A stretch of 64,000 nucleotides of DNA from contig NC_067200.1 of NCBI RefSeq assembly GCF_000699445.3, forward strand, positions 4,666,950 through 4,730,949. Reading direction: 5' to 3'. Source of the stretch: Schistosoma haematobium. Lineage: Eukaryota; Platyhelminthes; Trematoda; Strigeidida; Schistosomatidae. This document shows positions 1-13,606 of the stretch, in pieces (position 1 is the first letter of the stretch; each line of letters starts with the position of its first letter). The position numbers and the translations under genes are program-made. Under the pieces are notes generated by a model. That model was not told the origin of the DNA and did not search any database. It was given only the letters and a program-made list of their open reading frames with translations.

Positions 1-290
1 CGTAAGGAGATGCAGTCCCATGGTAGCCAGTCACCGAAAATTGTTCAAACGCCATTTGTTCCAGCAGGATACTGGAGCCCATGTGCACCATTGGTTCGGG
101 ATTCGAGTAAATCGCCGGACATTCGCTTTTCGTTCTCTCATTTTCGCAAACAACACCTCCGCCACGAGAAGGCAGTGAGTAGGACTTCCCTGGCACAGGC
201 TATATACGCGTGGCCATGTGAGAGCATTTCGAGAGGTAGAGCGGACTCTCCCCACTCTCGGCCGTACCAGGGCATTCGGGGGTGATTTAA
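1..290 (-). repeat. SINE-like dispersed repeat R1, truncated at window edge
   Basis: This stretch matches 58070-58392 and, reversed, 4050-4400. Shared landmarks are a run reading GATACTGGAGC, the block GAGAAGGCAGTGAGTA, and CTCTCGGC near the sense 5' end. In the better copies the sense strand ends in an (AAATA)-like tail, so this copy is antisense and its 3' part lies off the window. No coding capacity is seen. The family is recognised only by its repeated occurrence here. Confidence 0.75.
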
Positions 291-1048
291 CATTGATCGG
301 TTAATAGTCTCAATTAAAACTCAACAATCTCCAGAACTCTATACTGATACTTCGCCGATCTATTTGAAACTGCTATGTTTGAAGCGATTACGAGTTCACC
401 TAATCTGAGAACGGAACAAAGGCTCTGTGACCAAAGACCAATAAGCTAGCTATTCTGATGCGTCTCAGTACCGCTAAATAGAGAGAGAAGTTCGAACGGG
501 GAAATATATTCCGCAAGTAGCCAGAAGCACGAGCGATAACAACAGACACAAATCAAACATATATATACAGCATAAGACTGTCCTTGGGAAGGGTACTAAG
601 AGATACCACGAACCAATAACGTCTAAGATTCTCCCAAGTGGGAGAATTATTCTGATATTTTCCATGTAGATCTAATGATTTGTTGAAGATTTGGTTCATT
701 TGATTAGTTAATTCTCAAATTCCATAAGATTTTGATAAGATCCTTTTATGTAGCTTAGATGTTCTTTGAAATGACACAAAATCTCACGAAATAAATCCAC
801 TATACGAAAAAGTATCACACTCGGCACAACTTAATTTATAGACGTTTACAGTGTATCATTGGCAAAATCGTAATTAATTAGATAACTAAACATGTTATAA
901 CAATGTCTGATGATAAAATTATTCCTCAAAAAAAGGCACAATTTCATTACGATAATCTTATCATTCAACATGTATTGAGAAAAAATATAGTGAAGTTAAG
1001 TAAAATTAATGGATTGGAAAACAACTGATCACTACCAGTACACACATA
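291..1048. other. No recognisable feature
   Basis: AT-rich sequence with no ORF of credible composition, no repeat family found elsewhere in the window and no RNA gene seen. It lies 3' of the last visible exon of the minus-strand gene and could be its intron, 3' UTR or flank. Confidence 0.5.
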
Positions 1049-1313
1049 CGTGAGACTATAATTTATGGACGACCTTTGAGCGGCACTAAAGTGACCTTGA
1101 GAGTCTTCACCTAATAACTAGGACCAAGTGAGGGTTATGAATCTGTATGAGGAATTAGAATTATGATTTACAGTTGATGGTTAAGGTTAGGAATGAGATT
1201 TAGGGTTTTCATCACGAAACTCTATTTAGCCAAATAGATGGGTGAATTTCGCGCCAAAATCCGAGACCTGTTATCTTATACCTGATTGGTTCGTCCATAA
1301 ATTATAGTCTCGC
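1049..1313. mobile_element. MITE with near-perfect terminal inverted repeats (family M1, copy 1)
   Basis: The left end reads GTGAGACTATAATTTATGG and the right end is its reverse complement, an inverted repeat of about 23 bp. The 265 bp body has no ORF. A second full-length copy is at 57475-57762, an antisense copy at 10870-11131, and partial copies are at 26118-26345 and 39640-39870. Length, ends and lack of coding capacity fit a non-autonomous DNA transposon. The autonomous partner and superfamily are unknown. Confidence 0.7.
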
Positions 1314-1726
1314 CGTTGGACGATGGAAGGTTATGGAATAGAAGTTCAACACCTACGTCTCATGCTAGCTGATCCTGTTTACTAAAGTACATATCTACTA
1401 CCATTTTCAAAGAAATAATATTTCCTTTTCTAGACTATATATCCGTCACAGATGGATCTCACTTTGAAAGAGCATTCAAAACACAGGGGATACTCCATAA
1501 CTACTTCGATTCTAGTTTGAGACTTCTTAACAATGTCCACCCAAAGGCCAGTTAGAAATCGAACACAGGACATTCAGATCTTAGGGCAAATACCTAACCA
1601 TTATAGAGACCAATACGTTATCATCACCCAAGCATACAGTCCCAAGCTCAGTCATCCGACATTCATTTAAAAATCACAATAGAGAGATATACATATGAGA
1701 AGAAGAGAATAACATCGTCAACTTAC
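1314..1726. other. No recognisable feature
   Basis: Sequence next to the 3' end of exon 1727-2454. No further in-phase exon of the minus-strand gene and no clear polyadenylation signal were found here. Confidence 0.4.
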
Positions 1727-2454
1727 TTGAACAATAAGTGCCGGTGTTGGTGGATGATTTTCTTTTGCATCAATTAACAATGAACTCTTTGAATAACACC
1801 TATTACTATTATTATCACCAACTTTGATAGTTTGTATATAATCACCACTTATACCAGTAGTGATAACTGCAGCAGTGACAACATCAGTAGTCGATCCTGT
1901 GTTATTATTATTATTATTATTATTACTAGTAGTAGTAGTACATGTACTAACAGTATTACAAGGAAGATTAACAAAAGCTTTCGAAGTCATATTGCTGTCG
2001 GTAGTCATTGTTATTGTGGATAATGTTGTATTAATTAATGTATTATTCATAATAAATGGTGTTAAATTTGAATTATAACTGACAGGTATCAAATTTATCA
2101 AGGAATTATTATTTAAATCTACATAATTAACATGATTCTCAATTGTTGATGATAATAATTTATGATTGTTATTTGTTGTATAAAAAGTAATTGGATTATT
2201 GTAATTATTCTCATTAGTGATAGTTATACCAGTATTATTATTATTATTCTGTGCAATTTGACGTAAATCAATAATTGATAAAGGATTATTTAATAGATAA
2301 GCTGTCATACATGTATTCGTAGCACTACTAATTACAGTTTGAGCATTTGAATTCTGTGGAATAGAATAATAACAAGAAGGTGATGATAATAGATAAGTGG
2401 ACTGAAGATGATGATCATTTGAATGATGTTGAAATGAATCTTTATTAGTATTTC
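1727..2454 (-). CDS. Last visible exon of the Ser/Thr/Asn-rich gene
   Basis: A 728 bp exon follows a pyrimidine tract and AAAAG acceptor. It encodes about 242 residues rich in Asn, Thr and Ser, including NNNNNNNN and a Thr-rich run. Near the end it has [14 protein letters not shown] strong GTAAGT donor follows the last Gln codon. Reading through it meets TGA at once (1718-1720), so this may be either an internal or the terminal exon. Confidence 0.7.
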
Positions 2455-3700
2455 CTTTTGAGTTATTGAAAAAAAAAGTTAACAAATGAACTTAAGTTAG
2501 AATAAAAAAAGGCAATTTTAAGTAATATAATAACGATGTGATTATACAAACGAAAGTTTGATACATGATACTACAACCCTGAGTAATATAATTGACAAAT
2601 CTTGCTACCATCGATATCTATTAACCGTCTTCCTACTACTCGGTTCCGATATTCCCAACTACTTCTACATGTCCACTGGAACAATAGGGAGAAAGCGGGA
2701 ATTGCAAGTAAGATCTTTACTCCAAAGTTGGTTGATGTGCAGAAAAACAAGAGTATTTATAAAGTTATATACGGCTTTGAGTCCCCGGAAGTTCCTGGAA
2801 CCATGCTAAATATAGTAGCAGCGTAAGTAAATATCTAATCAAAACTGTGACACATAATTCCTCATTTCCCAGATGTTCCTGCGAAGATTCTACCCAACAC
2901 CGATGGGATAAAATATTCCCTAACGTTTCTGCTTCTCTAGGAACTTCGACGTGGGATGTTTTTGGGACTCCTTCAACAATAACGAAATTGATCTATGTAG
3001 CAGCTATATGACTGGCTATTTCGAATTTATTGCCGATCCATTACTTAAACCTTTCCCCACTCACATCCACTTTCGCTATGTATGTCTAGTGATTATCAAC
3101 AAGTAAAAAATAACTTCGACTAACTAGAACTGAATATCAGTAGTTAAAATTCATGAGTTCAAATGATCACTGGTCACTGATGGCATGTTTCCATCCCAAG
3201 AGGATTGCCTTCATATGGAATTACGTAACACGTTCCAGATTGTATACACATACCAGAGTAAACATCAACAATTAAATGCAGATTAATTCAGTAAACGAAG
3301 TTCCAAACAGAATGAAACACACGTCATGGATTATACACTCAAATTTGTGACTGAATGAAATAGTTGGTTGGTACCATTTTCTCTGGTTAAATATTTTCAC
3401 TGCATAAGTTTGATTTAAATGATCTTAGAAACCTATTGTTTATCTGAATTAATTAATTCAAATTCATGTATTTACAACTTATTCTGTCCTTTTGAAAAAT
3501 ATTATCTCAATATTCTGTCTTCTCATTATTACTGTTACTGTTAATATCTCGACTCCATTCATGTCAGTTATCGCTTATTGTCAAGTTGATGTGATATGAA
3601 GAATCGGGTTAATTGTCATGACGAAACGAATGTTGTAAATTGGAACCGGTTTTGAACAATTATTAATTATCATTTCGTTGTATAATTACTGAGTAAATGG

Positions 3701-3754
<54 letters not shown>

Positions 3755-6700
3755 CGTTTATCATAAGCTTTCGGTCCACCTATAAACTACGGTTAAATGA
3801 CTTGCTATTTTGAATTAGAGTTTCCCCTAATCACACCCACCTTTGACTTATTTACATATAGTTGCTATGTTTCATTTAGTAGTGTAATGCGGTCCCGTAT
3901 TTCTGTGTCTTAACCACATTTGTTTGAAATATAAATATTATTGACTTTGGGACTCAACACAGAGCATAGAGGGGCTTGAGAATAACCAACCAATAGGAAC
4001 ATTGTTACGTCAACTCAAGGTCATTAGTGGTGGTTAAGCGTGTAATTGATGCGCTGGTACGGCCGAGAGAGGGAAGAGTCAGCCCTCCCTTTTGAAATGC
4101 TCTCACATGGCCACATGCGTACAACCACTGTCAGGGAAGTCTTACTCACTGCCTTCTCGCGGCACCAGTGTTGTTTATGAAATTGGGAGGACGGAAAGCG
4201 AACGTTCGGAGCTTTAACCTGGTTGATGGATATGGAGGATCCATCTAGGGGAGTTGGAAAACTCTGATTTCAGATCAATGGTTCACATGGGCTACAGTAT
4301 CCTGAAGGAACAACTGGCGTATGAACCAATCGTTGGTCACCGGATGCCATCGGACTGCATCTCCTAACGTTGCTCCACTGCCTTGTGGATTAGACCTTTA
4401 GGTCAAAGGTTCGGGGAGTAGTGGCTCCCTAATAAGATCACCTGCTTCGGTTTGGGCACCCGGACAATATTCCAGTCCTCACACAAATCGAATGACGAAA
4501 TTTGGCCTATATATATTTAGTGCCTCTTTATATTAATGTCTATGTGTTTAAATAAATAATTTAGCTGTACAGATGTTGTAGTGCAGTAACAACTTCGATC
4601 GACAGACATTTATATACCAGATTCTATGTTACCTAGCCCTGACTGATTAACTGAAATATTATCATTTGATTCATAAGGAAATACAATCATTGAAAAATTA
4701 AATACAAACCCTAATACAAATAGTGTACCTTTAAACAATTTACAGCTTGGCAAATTTTCATAGAATAATTTATCATTATGTTCATTGACATGATTTTTCT
4801 TTGAATCCGGTGTAATTAAAATTGGTGGTAAATTATTATTAGTATTAATATTCATAGTACTATTATTAATATTATTTACATTATCAGAATGACGTAGACA
4901 TTGACGTTTACTTGGAAAATTTTGTGAATTATTATTAACCAACTGACTGAAACAAAATGGTGATGAAGATGATGACGGTAATGATGTAATCAATCGCTTA
5001 CAGACATTATGAACAAGATGTTGATTAGTAACCGTAGAAGTAGTAATTGTAACAGGAGTAGAAATTATAGGAGTCTTCATCATCAAGTTAGTATCAGGTA
5101 TGCTAGGAATAATAAGTGACTCATTATTATCATTATTATTATTAACATCATCATTGCTACTATTGTTCCCAGTATTGTCACATAATAGTGTAGATAATAT
5201 TGGTGAATTAGGATGAAATAAGTCAGAAGTACTCGTTATTGTCGCTGAAGTAATAGACATTGCTAATGTTTTATCATTGACGGTGACATTAATAACACAG
5301 TCTGATAATGATGATGAAGGAGACGATATCAATTCGTGAGATACATTGCTAGGACCTGAGGTAATAATATCATTTGATGATGTTGTTACAACAGACGATT
5401 GATGCGAACATTGATCAATATCGATTAGTGTTTCAATTATTGTTGTATTATTAACATTTTGGTTGGGAATCGTAGAACTCACAGTTGAAGTAGTATTAGT
5501 GACAGTTGTGGTATTGACTGTGGACGTGAAAACGTCGATAGATTCAAGATCTGATAACAAATGATCAATACATGTGTCTAAATCACCCTTTATCTAGATA
5601 TGTTAAAATGAATAAACAAATGATTGCAGATTCATTAGTTATGAATAATGTAATGACTGAAATAATAAACCAGTAGCTATTTTTGAGTAGTAGGAGTGTT
5701 GTGGTTAATTAACATGAGTTAAACAAATAATTGAACAGAATAACATGAATCCAAATAACATTCTTCTCAAATTCGCCCAAGCCATTATTTGTCAAGCCTT
5801 TTCAGTCAGACTTATAAATCCGAACGGAAACAGTTGCAAATTTTCATTTACTATGGTCAATTTATCCTCACTCTACTACCTCATTCTTGCAATTTCTTCC
5901 CTCTTATTTTTAATTAAACCGCTTCTTTCAAATTCACAATTCCCTTCTTAACTGACTGATCTCAAATCATCTTATTTCTGACTGCTATTAATGTATACAG
6001 CGCTACTTCATTCACTACATAATCATCCAGAATCCTATCTCACTAATTGTACTAATTTACAACAACTTACGGATGTCTGCGATTGTATTACGCTAGCATG
6101 ATGATACATACCCTATTTTACTGTTAGAAGCACGTAAATTTGACGATAATTTTCAACTAAAAATATCATAGTTCATGAATTGTTGATATGAGAACTTAAG
6201 TAAATAAAATGAATTCATGTTATTCTGCTCAATTCTTTGTTCTTGCTCTTTTCTAGACAATAAAAAGAGAACTAAATGTAGGAGTTAAACAGTATGAAAT
6301 AGACATAAATAAAATATGTTCTAGAAAACGACATTGTTTAAAACAAACCCTAAACAATCTACTTATAATCCCTTTATGAAATCGTACATTGTACATTCAA
6401 GCAAATGTGAGCATTAGATACGATTAAGTTTAAACGATGCAAAGATTACAAGACAATTTCACAGTTTAGATCACTAACTAACCTTAGCTAGACAACCATT
6501 AAAGATCAGGAAGTGCTATACAGCTAATTCGTTCTAATATAAGACTCCTCAGCAGTGACTACACACGACCATTAGATCTCGTAGCGAAAACTTAACAATT
6601 ATAACTATTGAGTCGATGTCCGACAGTTTTTTTATTTCTAGTTTCAACGAATCCGTGATATTGCGCAACCATCTCCCAATCCCATTGGTAAGCAAATGGC

Positions 6701-8839
6701 TCAAATCTAACAAAGTTGAACTTCACTGGTCATGGATTCTCACTATAACCTTGGGAATAACTTCACGAAACTTGTCACTACTTGGCACAAAATTAGTATT
6801 AGAGTAAGGAGTTTGTGAAGTTTTTATTTTACAGTCAACATCATGCATCTAAAGATTGAGTACTTTCAACAAAACCTAACAATTCTGGCTTGGATCCCCA
6901 GTGGTCGGATCGTGAGTGAGCAACACAGGGTCCCATACTAAAGCGAAAGAACTATCTAGTGTTGGACATTTCCCGAAGTTAAATGACGACCAATGTGATT
7001 GAAATATCCATCTCACTTTAGAAAGTATATGCATTAATCACTTCTAATACACAAACTGAACTAATAACATCCTATTTAAGAAAATGATTATTTAAATAAG
7101 AAGACATCCGTCATGTGTTGTTTGAACAGTCACCAGCCTGAGTCAATTTGTTCTTACTGTTCTGTATTTAATCAAATATTATTCATCAATGGAGGTTGTG
7201 ATTTCCTTCTAAGTATAATTAATAAACGCGTTCATTCAGTAAATAATTGTCTATAAATCTTTGACTCATAATTTGATCATACTAAAACACCCTCTTCCCT
7301 ACTATTCACCAAGCATAAACCCTGAGATTTCAATCTGTTCCCAAAAATGCAAAACTAGTCTACAGAGGGCTGAAATTTGAACAATATTGGGACAAATCAT
7401 TTGAAGCATAAATATTTTGAATAGTAAAGATGAGACAAATGTTTGGTCATAGAACACGGAATAAAACATTGATTATAAAAATAAATTGTAATATCAATTA
7501 GGTATATTCTAAACTATAGTCAACTGAACAATTGGAATACTTCATGAATTCGCTTAATTTTGCTATACAGATTAAAATTACTATAATATAATGAGGTTTT
7601 TTCTGGTCAGCGTTTTAGTGTATTTTTTAGTGAGTTAGTTTTCTACGGGATGGGGTCGCTAACCCCATGCCCGACCCTCCTCCTTTACCCGGGTTCGGGA
7701 CCGGCAGTAACTCTAGAAGAGCTACAGGCGGAGAGTGCTGGTCGGCGCCCTACACTCCTCCACGAGGAGTAACAGGCGTAAGTAAGTAAATAAGTGAATA
7801 ATGACAGATTGAGAAAATATTAAAGTTTAAAGTAAGAAATAAAGATAATTTCACACTTACACCAAACCAATCATTCCATAATTGCATATTATCTGAAGTA
7901 TCTGAATTAAAATCTTGACAAACAAATGATGTGGATAATTTTACACCGGTAGATGATAATGATGATGATGAAGAAGTATTTGTTGTGAGTGGTTGAGATT
8001 GATTATTATCCAATGAACAATTCACTATTTTATTATTGTCATTATTATTAGATGGATGAATAGAAACAATCTCATAAGTATTAGTAGTTTCAGGCCAATT
8101 ACAACGATTAGAATTATCATTATATGATAATGGATTACGTGTTAAAATGCCAACTTCAGCATTAATGCGTGTAGCTACTTGTTCAGCATTATTAAACAAT
8201 GCAGATAAGAAACGCTACAATGAAATAATGAATTACAATAGAAAAATTAATGTGTGAAAGTAGTAAGGTTATATACTTTGGGGAAAAAAATGATACTAAT
8301 GCCGAATAAAATCGACAAAAAACATAAAAATTTGAAAACTAGTTTAGAAGATTTTGACACAGATAAAGAATGATTAATTGGCTTATGTCAATTTGTGAGA
8401 TTTATGATGTAGAAGAATTATCAGTGTCACCTAACGTTATGCAGCAGTGAGCTGTGTTTCTCTGTGTAATTGTGAAACATAATTTATGGAAGTAGATATG
8501 TGTGGGTTTTAGATTTTTTTATCATACTTGTCTTTAAAGTATAGCTTCTATTTCACGGCACGACTAAATAAGGAATGTTGGAGTTATGCATAAGGTATTT
8601 GATGAGGATGAGAGATCGATTGATGAGGTTGTATATTTTCATCGAATAAAGTGTTGCATGTGTATAATCACAGCCTAACTCGATGAAAGATGTAGACTAG
8701 TGAAGGGGTAATTTGGAATAAAGCTACGAACGACCAAACTAAAAAGTGGCATCAATTCAGGAAGTCATTAATTGTTAGACTGAACCAGGTTTTACATTAT
8801 GACTGATCGACTGACATTTTACCGGTGAATACTGTCCCT

Positions 8840-8927
<88 letters not shown>

Positions 8928-11900
8928 ACTGATGTTTCTAAAAAATTCTTAAGTTGGTATGTGGAATTGTGAACTAGTGTGTATATGCAAGTGAACACCA
9001 CCGACAGCTATTCGAGTATTACAGCCGGTCCCAAGCCCGGGGGAAAGGAGGTTTGGGCATGGGGTCAGCAACCTCATCCAGTAGAAAACAACCTTGCTAA
9101 AAGAACGTTAGCCAAAATAAACCATTTTTAAATCCTTCCCTATGAGTTGAAGGATCTTTATTCAAGAGAATTATAACGCTTCATGATGAAAGCCGAGATT
9201 CTTCGAAAGTCATGAGACCGATTACCCTTATAACAACCACAGCAACAATTATCATAGATACATGGAATGTCACCACAATGTGGGAGACAGGGACGACCGG
9301 TCACTAAAATGTTTAGGTCAGTGGAAGACGTGAGAACAAAGAGCTGACATAGCTTCACATCACCACCTGGTGGTTACAAAGATGAGACTGAAGATAAAGA
9401 AGCACTGGATGACTAGACAAACACCATTACTAAGCTTCGATTCAGTCTTCCTTCGAGATACTGGCAAACTCAATTATTTAAAGATAGCTCTCAACAACAC
9501 ATTCCGAGCCTTACAAGGTTTACTCAAAGATTCCATAAGGATCGGTCGTGCATAGACCAAATAGAGATCAATTGGATGGAACTGGTTACAACATATCAAC
9601 TTCCTCGACTATGAGAAAGCGTCTGACAGTGAGTAAGGCGGGGACCTTCGAGAACCTTCTACACTATGGTGTACCTCAGGAAGTCGTCAACACAATACGG
9701 AATTCATACAGCGGACTATACTGCTAAGTCGTGCATGGAGAACAGCTCGCATATGCTTGATGGAGAAGCTCTGGCAGAGGTCGAAATTTTGACGTACCTG
9801 CGCAGCATCATCGGTGAAAAAGGAGGATCTGATGCAGACGTAAATCCAAGGATTGGCAAACAAGAAAAGCATTAATACAGTTGAAGAACATATACAACTC
9901 AAAACAACTGTCTGCAAGCCAACATCAAAGTTACAATCTTCAATACAAATGTCAAGACAGTTCTACGGTACGGAGCTGAAAATTAAAGAACCACCACAAC
10001 CATCATCAAAATAGTACAAGTATTTATAAACAATTGTCTATATGAGAAACTCAATGTCTGTTGGCCTGATACCATCAACAACAATCTTCTGTGGGAGAGA
10101 ACGAACCAGCTTCCAGCTGAATAGAAAATTAGGGAAATACGATGGAGGTGGATAGGATATACAGTGCGGAAATCATCAAACTGCATCAAATGCAAGTGCT
10201 AACTTGGGATTCTGAATGGAAACGGAAAAGAGGAAGACCAAGGAACACATTGAGACGGCAATTGGAAACAGATATGAAAATGATGAATAGTAACTGGAAA
10301 GAAGTGGAGAGCATTGCTCAAAGCAGAGTTCAATGGAGAATCTTGGTGGGCCACCCATACTCCTCAACGCGGGATAATAGGTGGAGGCAAATATTAGTGT
10401 ATGCATTAAGAAAAAGCCAAACAAATTCAAAATTAGTTGTATAACATGAATTTTATTCAAAGCACCATTATTTGTTCAACTTATTTGCCAGTTTTACAAA
10501 CTAGTATTCATGACTTCAAGTTACACTCTAAGTGTGAATACTAGTGATACTACCACTTAGTTGCCCAAACCGAAGTAGTTGGAACGAAGTACAAACCTAG
10601 AAATTAATGTTGAAAGCTGAACGCCTTAACCACTGAGCTACAACTCGCCTCCAAATAATCATTACAACTCCCATTTTAAACCAGTAACTCACCTCCATAT
10701 CTAATTCTTCTTCATAACTGTTAGTTAAACTAAATATTGTACTTCCGACGCCAGATCCAGGTGATAACTGACGTGGTGGTTGGTTTCTGTATGATGAAGA
10801 AACATAAATATTTACAGAAATATATAAAATTATAATATCTGGAAGAAATGTCAGTAGGACTACAATTTTTGAACGAACCAATCAGATTTAAGAAACTAAG
10901 TCCTGGATTTTGACGCTAAATTAATTTATCCATATGGTTAAATAGAATTTTAATATTTATATAGTTGATATCAGCTTGTGATGAAGACTTAAACTGTAAT
11001 TTATAACCCTAACTTTTGACTCTAAAACCTTAATTTTTCAAACTGGTTTATAATAATCTCATGACCCCAACACAATTGAATATTCTCAAGATCACTTTAG
11101 CATTGCTCAAAGGCCGTTCATAAATTATAGTCTCACCAAAATATCCACAGGAGTCTTCTAAAAATAAAATCCCTTGGAAAATTAAAGATAAAAGTACACT
11201 TTGCTGACGGCCTTGATTGAACCAATCCGAACCAAGATGGAGTATCATGGATTTTCACGCGAAATTAAAAGCTCAGTGGAAGATAGCTTGTGTGTTATTA
11301 CTAACTAAGCGGAATTCAGAAATACATGGTACCTAAAATGCTTGGAATCGATTATAAAAAATATCTACCACCCAAATAAACAATGAATATAACATTGTGT
11401 TTAAGATAAATTATCGGAAATATCTATTACCGATGCAGATTCTATGGTCAAGCACTTGATGCGAATCAATGCGCAACTAATGGGGTTTATGTAACTGTAT
11501 AGTATTCTTCCACCCTAACTCCTGACCCTGAATATCAACATTATGTAAACAAAAGGGTTGTAAAGCCTCATTGCGTAACAGCTGATATCAGTTAGTGATG
11601 AAAACACTAACCTTAATTTGTGATCCTAACTCCTAACTCTTAATTCCTACTACATAAGCCAAACCGTGCATTATAGCTGACGTCAATGGGTGACGAAAAC
11701 CCTATGGGGTTATGAACCCCAATTCATAGTATGTAAACTTAACCCTTTTTCCTTTGGCATAATATATAATTCAACAAGTATGGGTTAATTATTTGTACCA
11801 AAACCATTATTCTACTGTAATTTTACTGCTTTTTATAATTAACTGTTTTATAACTAAGCAATGTTTTCTGATCAACTGATAAGATGCTCAGGTCATTAGT

Positions 11901-13549
11901 ATAGTATATTTTTACTAAATCAGATTCTGCAGTAAACCAAAATCAGAGCGCATTGTGACCAAGAAGATAAGGGGATTTCCGTGTGCAATTTCAAAGGCTA
12001 AAACCTAATTAAGATCAGTTATTCAGGTAAACTATAGAAATTCAATAATCTACACAAACCTCTATACTAATACTTTTTTATACATATAGGTGTGAATCAC
12101 CACCTTTTACTCAAGACGAGTAAACATTGGCTTATCTTACCGTTTTCGCCTAGTTGAAACAAGATCAGTACTTTTTGCATCATTCAGATTATCTTCACAT
12201 GTTATTACAGGATAAATCACCATATCTGTAACTAACGTCTCTGATGATGCCGGCGGAGGTAGCAATGAAAACACCGAAAATATGGAACTATTATCAGAAA
12301 TCTGTTGATGATCGCTTATATCATTTGACTGAGCATTAAGACATATTTGTTGTGAAGTAATATTTTCGTTTTGGTTGATCACACCTATAGATTGAACAGT
12401 GGCATCATTCATCGTTCCTTCTGATGATGTTGTTATAGATATAGGCGATTGATGAAATATCACAGAATTACAAGATGTTGACAGGGATAGAACATCACTA
12501 TTACCGTTACTAGTAACAGTAGTAGTAGTAGGTAATGTCTCTGATACACGTTTTGTTTTGTTTTGTAAGCGAACCATAGATTGCATAGGATTAGCATTAG
12601 ATTTTGACGCAACTATGTTAGACTGTGATGCTTGATGAGATGAGGGATTTGGGAAGCTACTGCTACACATATCAAAATTGAATACATTTGTTTTGTTAGC
12701 TGCTAATGGTTGTCTATATATTCGTAACACTGGTCGACTGGCTCTTGAACCAGTTGAATTATTGTCTAGTGAACATACAGTACCAGCACCTATCCCACTG
12801 GTTGAATTCGAACCTGAAAATCAGAGTAACGATGAGGGATGAACTAAAAAAACATGAGAATAATCAGAAATTTCTACCCTTTTATGACTTGATTATTACT
12901 ACTATGACCACCCTGAAAAACTAGCTTTGGTTGCTCGAATATATTTTGTGAATGTTGTTCAAGTGACTTTCACATCGTGTATCATTCACCTATCCCGGGA
13001 CTGGATGGGAAGACGAGATGATCAGTTTATGACACCGCTGGTTCGTAAAAGAAAAATGTGTAAGACTGACATCAGAGAGTCCATCACGAATACCCAGTTG
13101 AAGTACTAGCGATGGTACAACTCAGTGGCTTGAGAAGTCATAAGATATGGGTCGAAATAGAAGTCGGTGGCGATACTGCTATAGTTTTAAGTTACATTTT
13201 TCAAAAAAACGGAACTCACTTAAGCGTGTCGCATTACAATTTCAGGTTCACATGATGTATAGTTCATTTACACTCCGCACAACTGTTGCAAAAGAAACCT
13301 GTCACATCAAATAATAGCTTTATTTTGGTCTAATGATCCATCTCAAAGTGTATATTATCTCGTATTGAACAGTTGTTGTTGAGATTGAAAAACGACAGAC
13401 TCTCCAAAAAACAAAAATGGTGCACCTGGACAGTATGAACCAATTCACAGTTATTCATCGTCTAGTCACTACGTTTTTATTAAGCGAGATCTCATATTGG
13501 GATCACATTCTAAAGCATGCTGTTAATACAGGATATGACTCGGATAATA

Positions 13550-13606
<57 letters not shown>

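Noticed and set aside
8819..9001. Minus-strand ORF with repeated Ile-Tyr and Arg-Glu
   Set aside because: Translation of the (TC)n(AT)n microsatellite.
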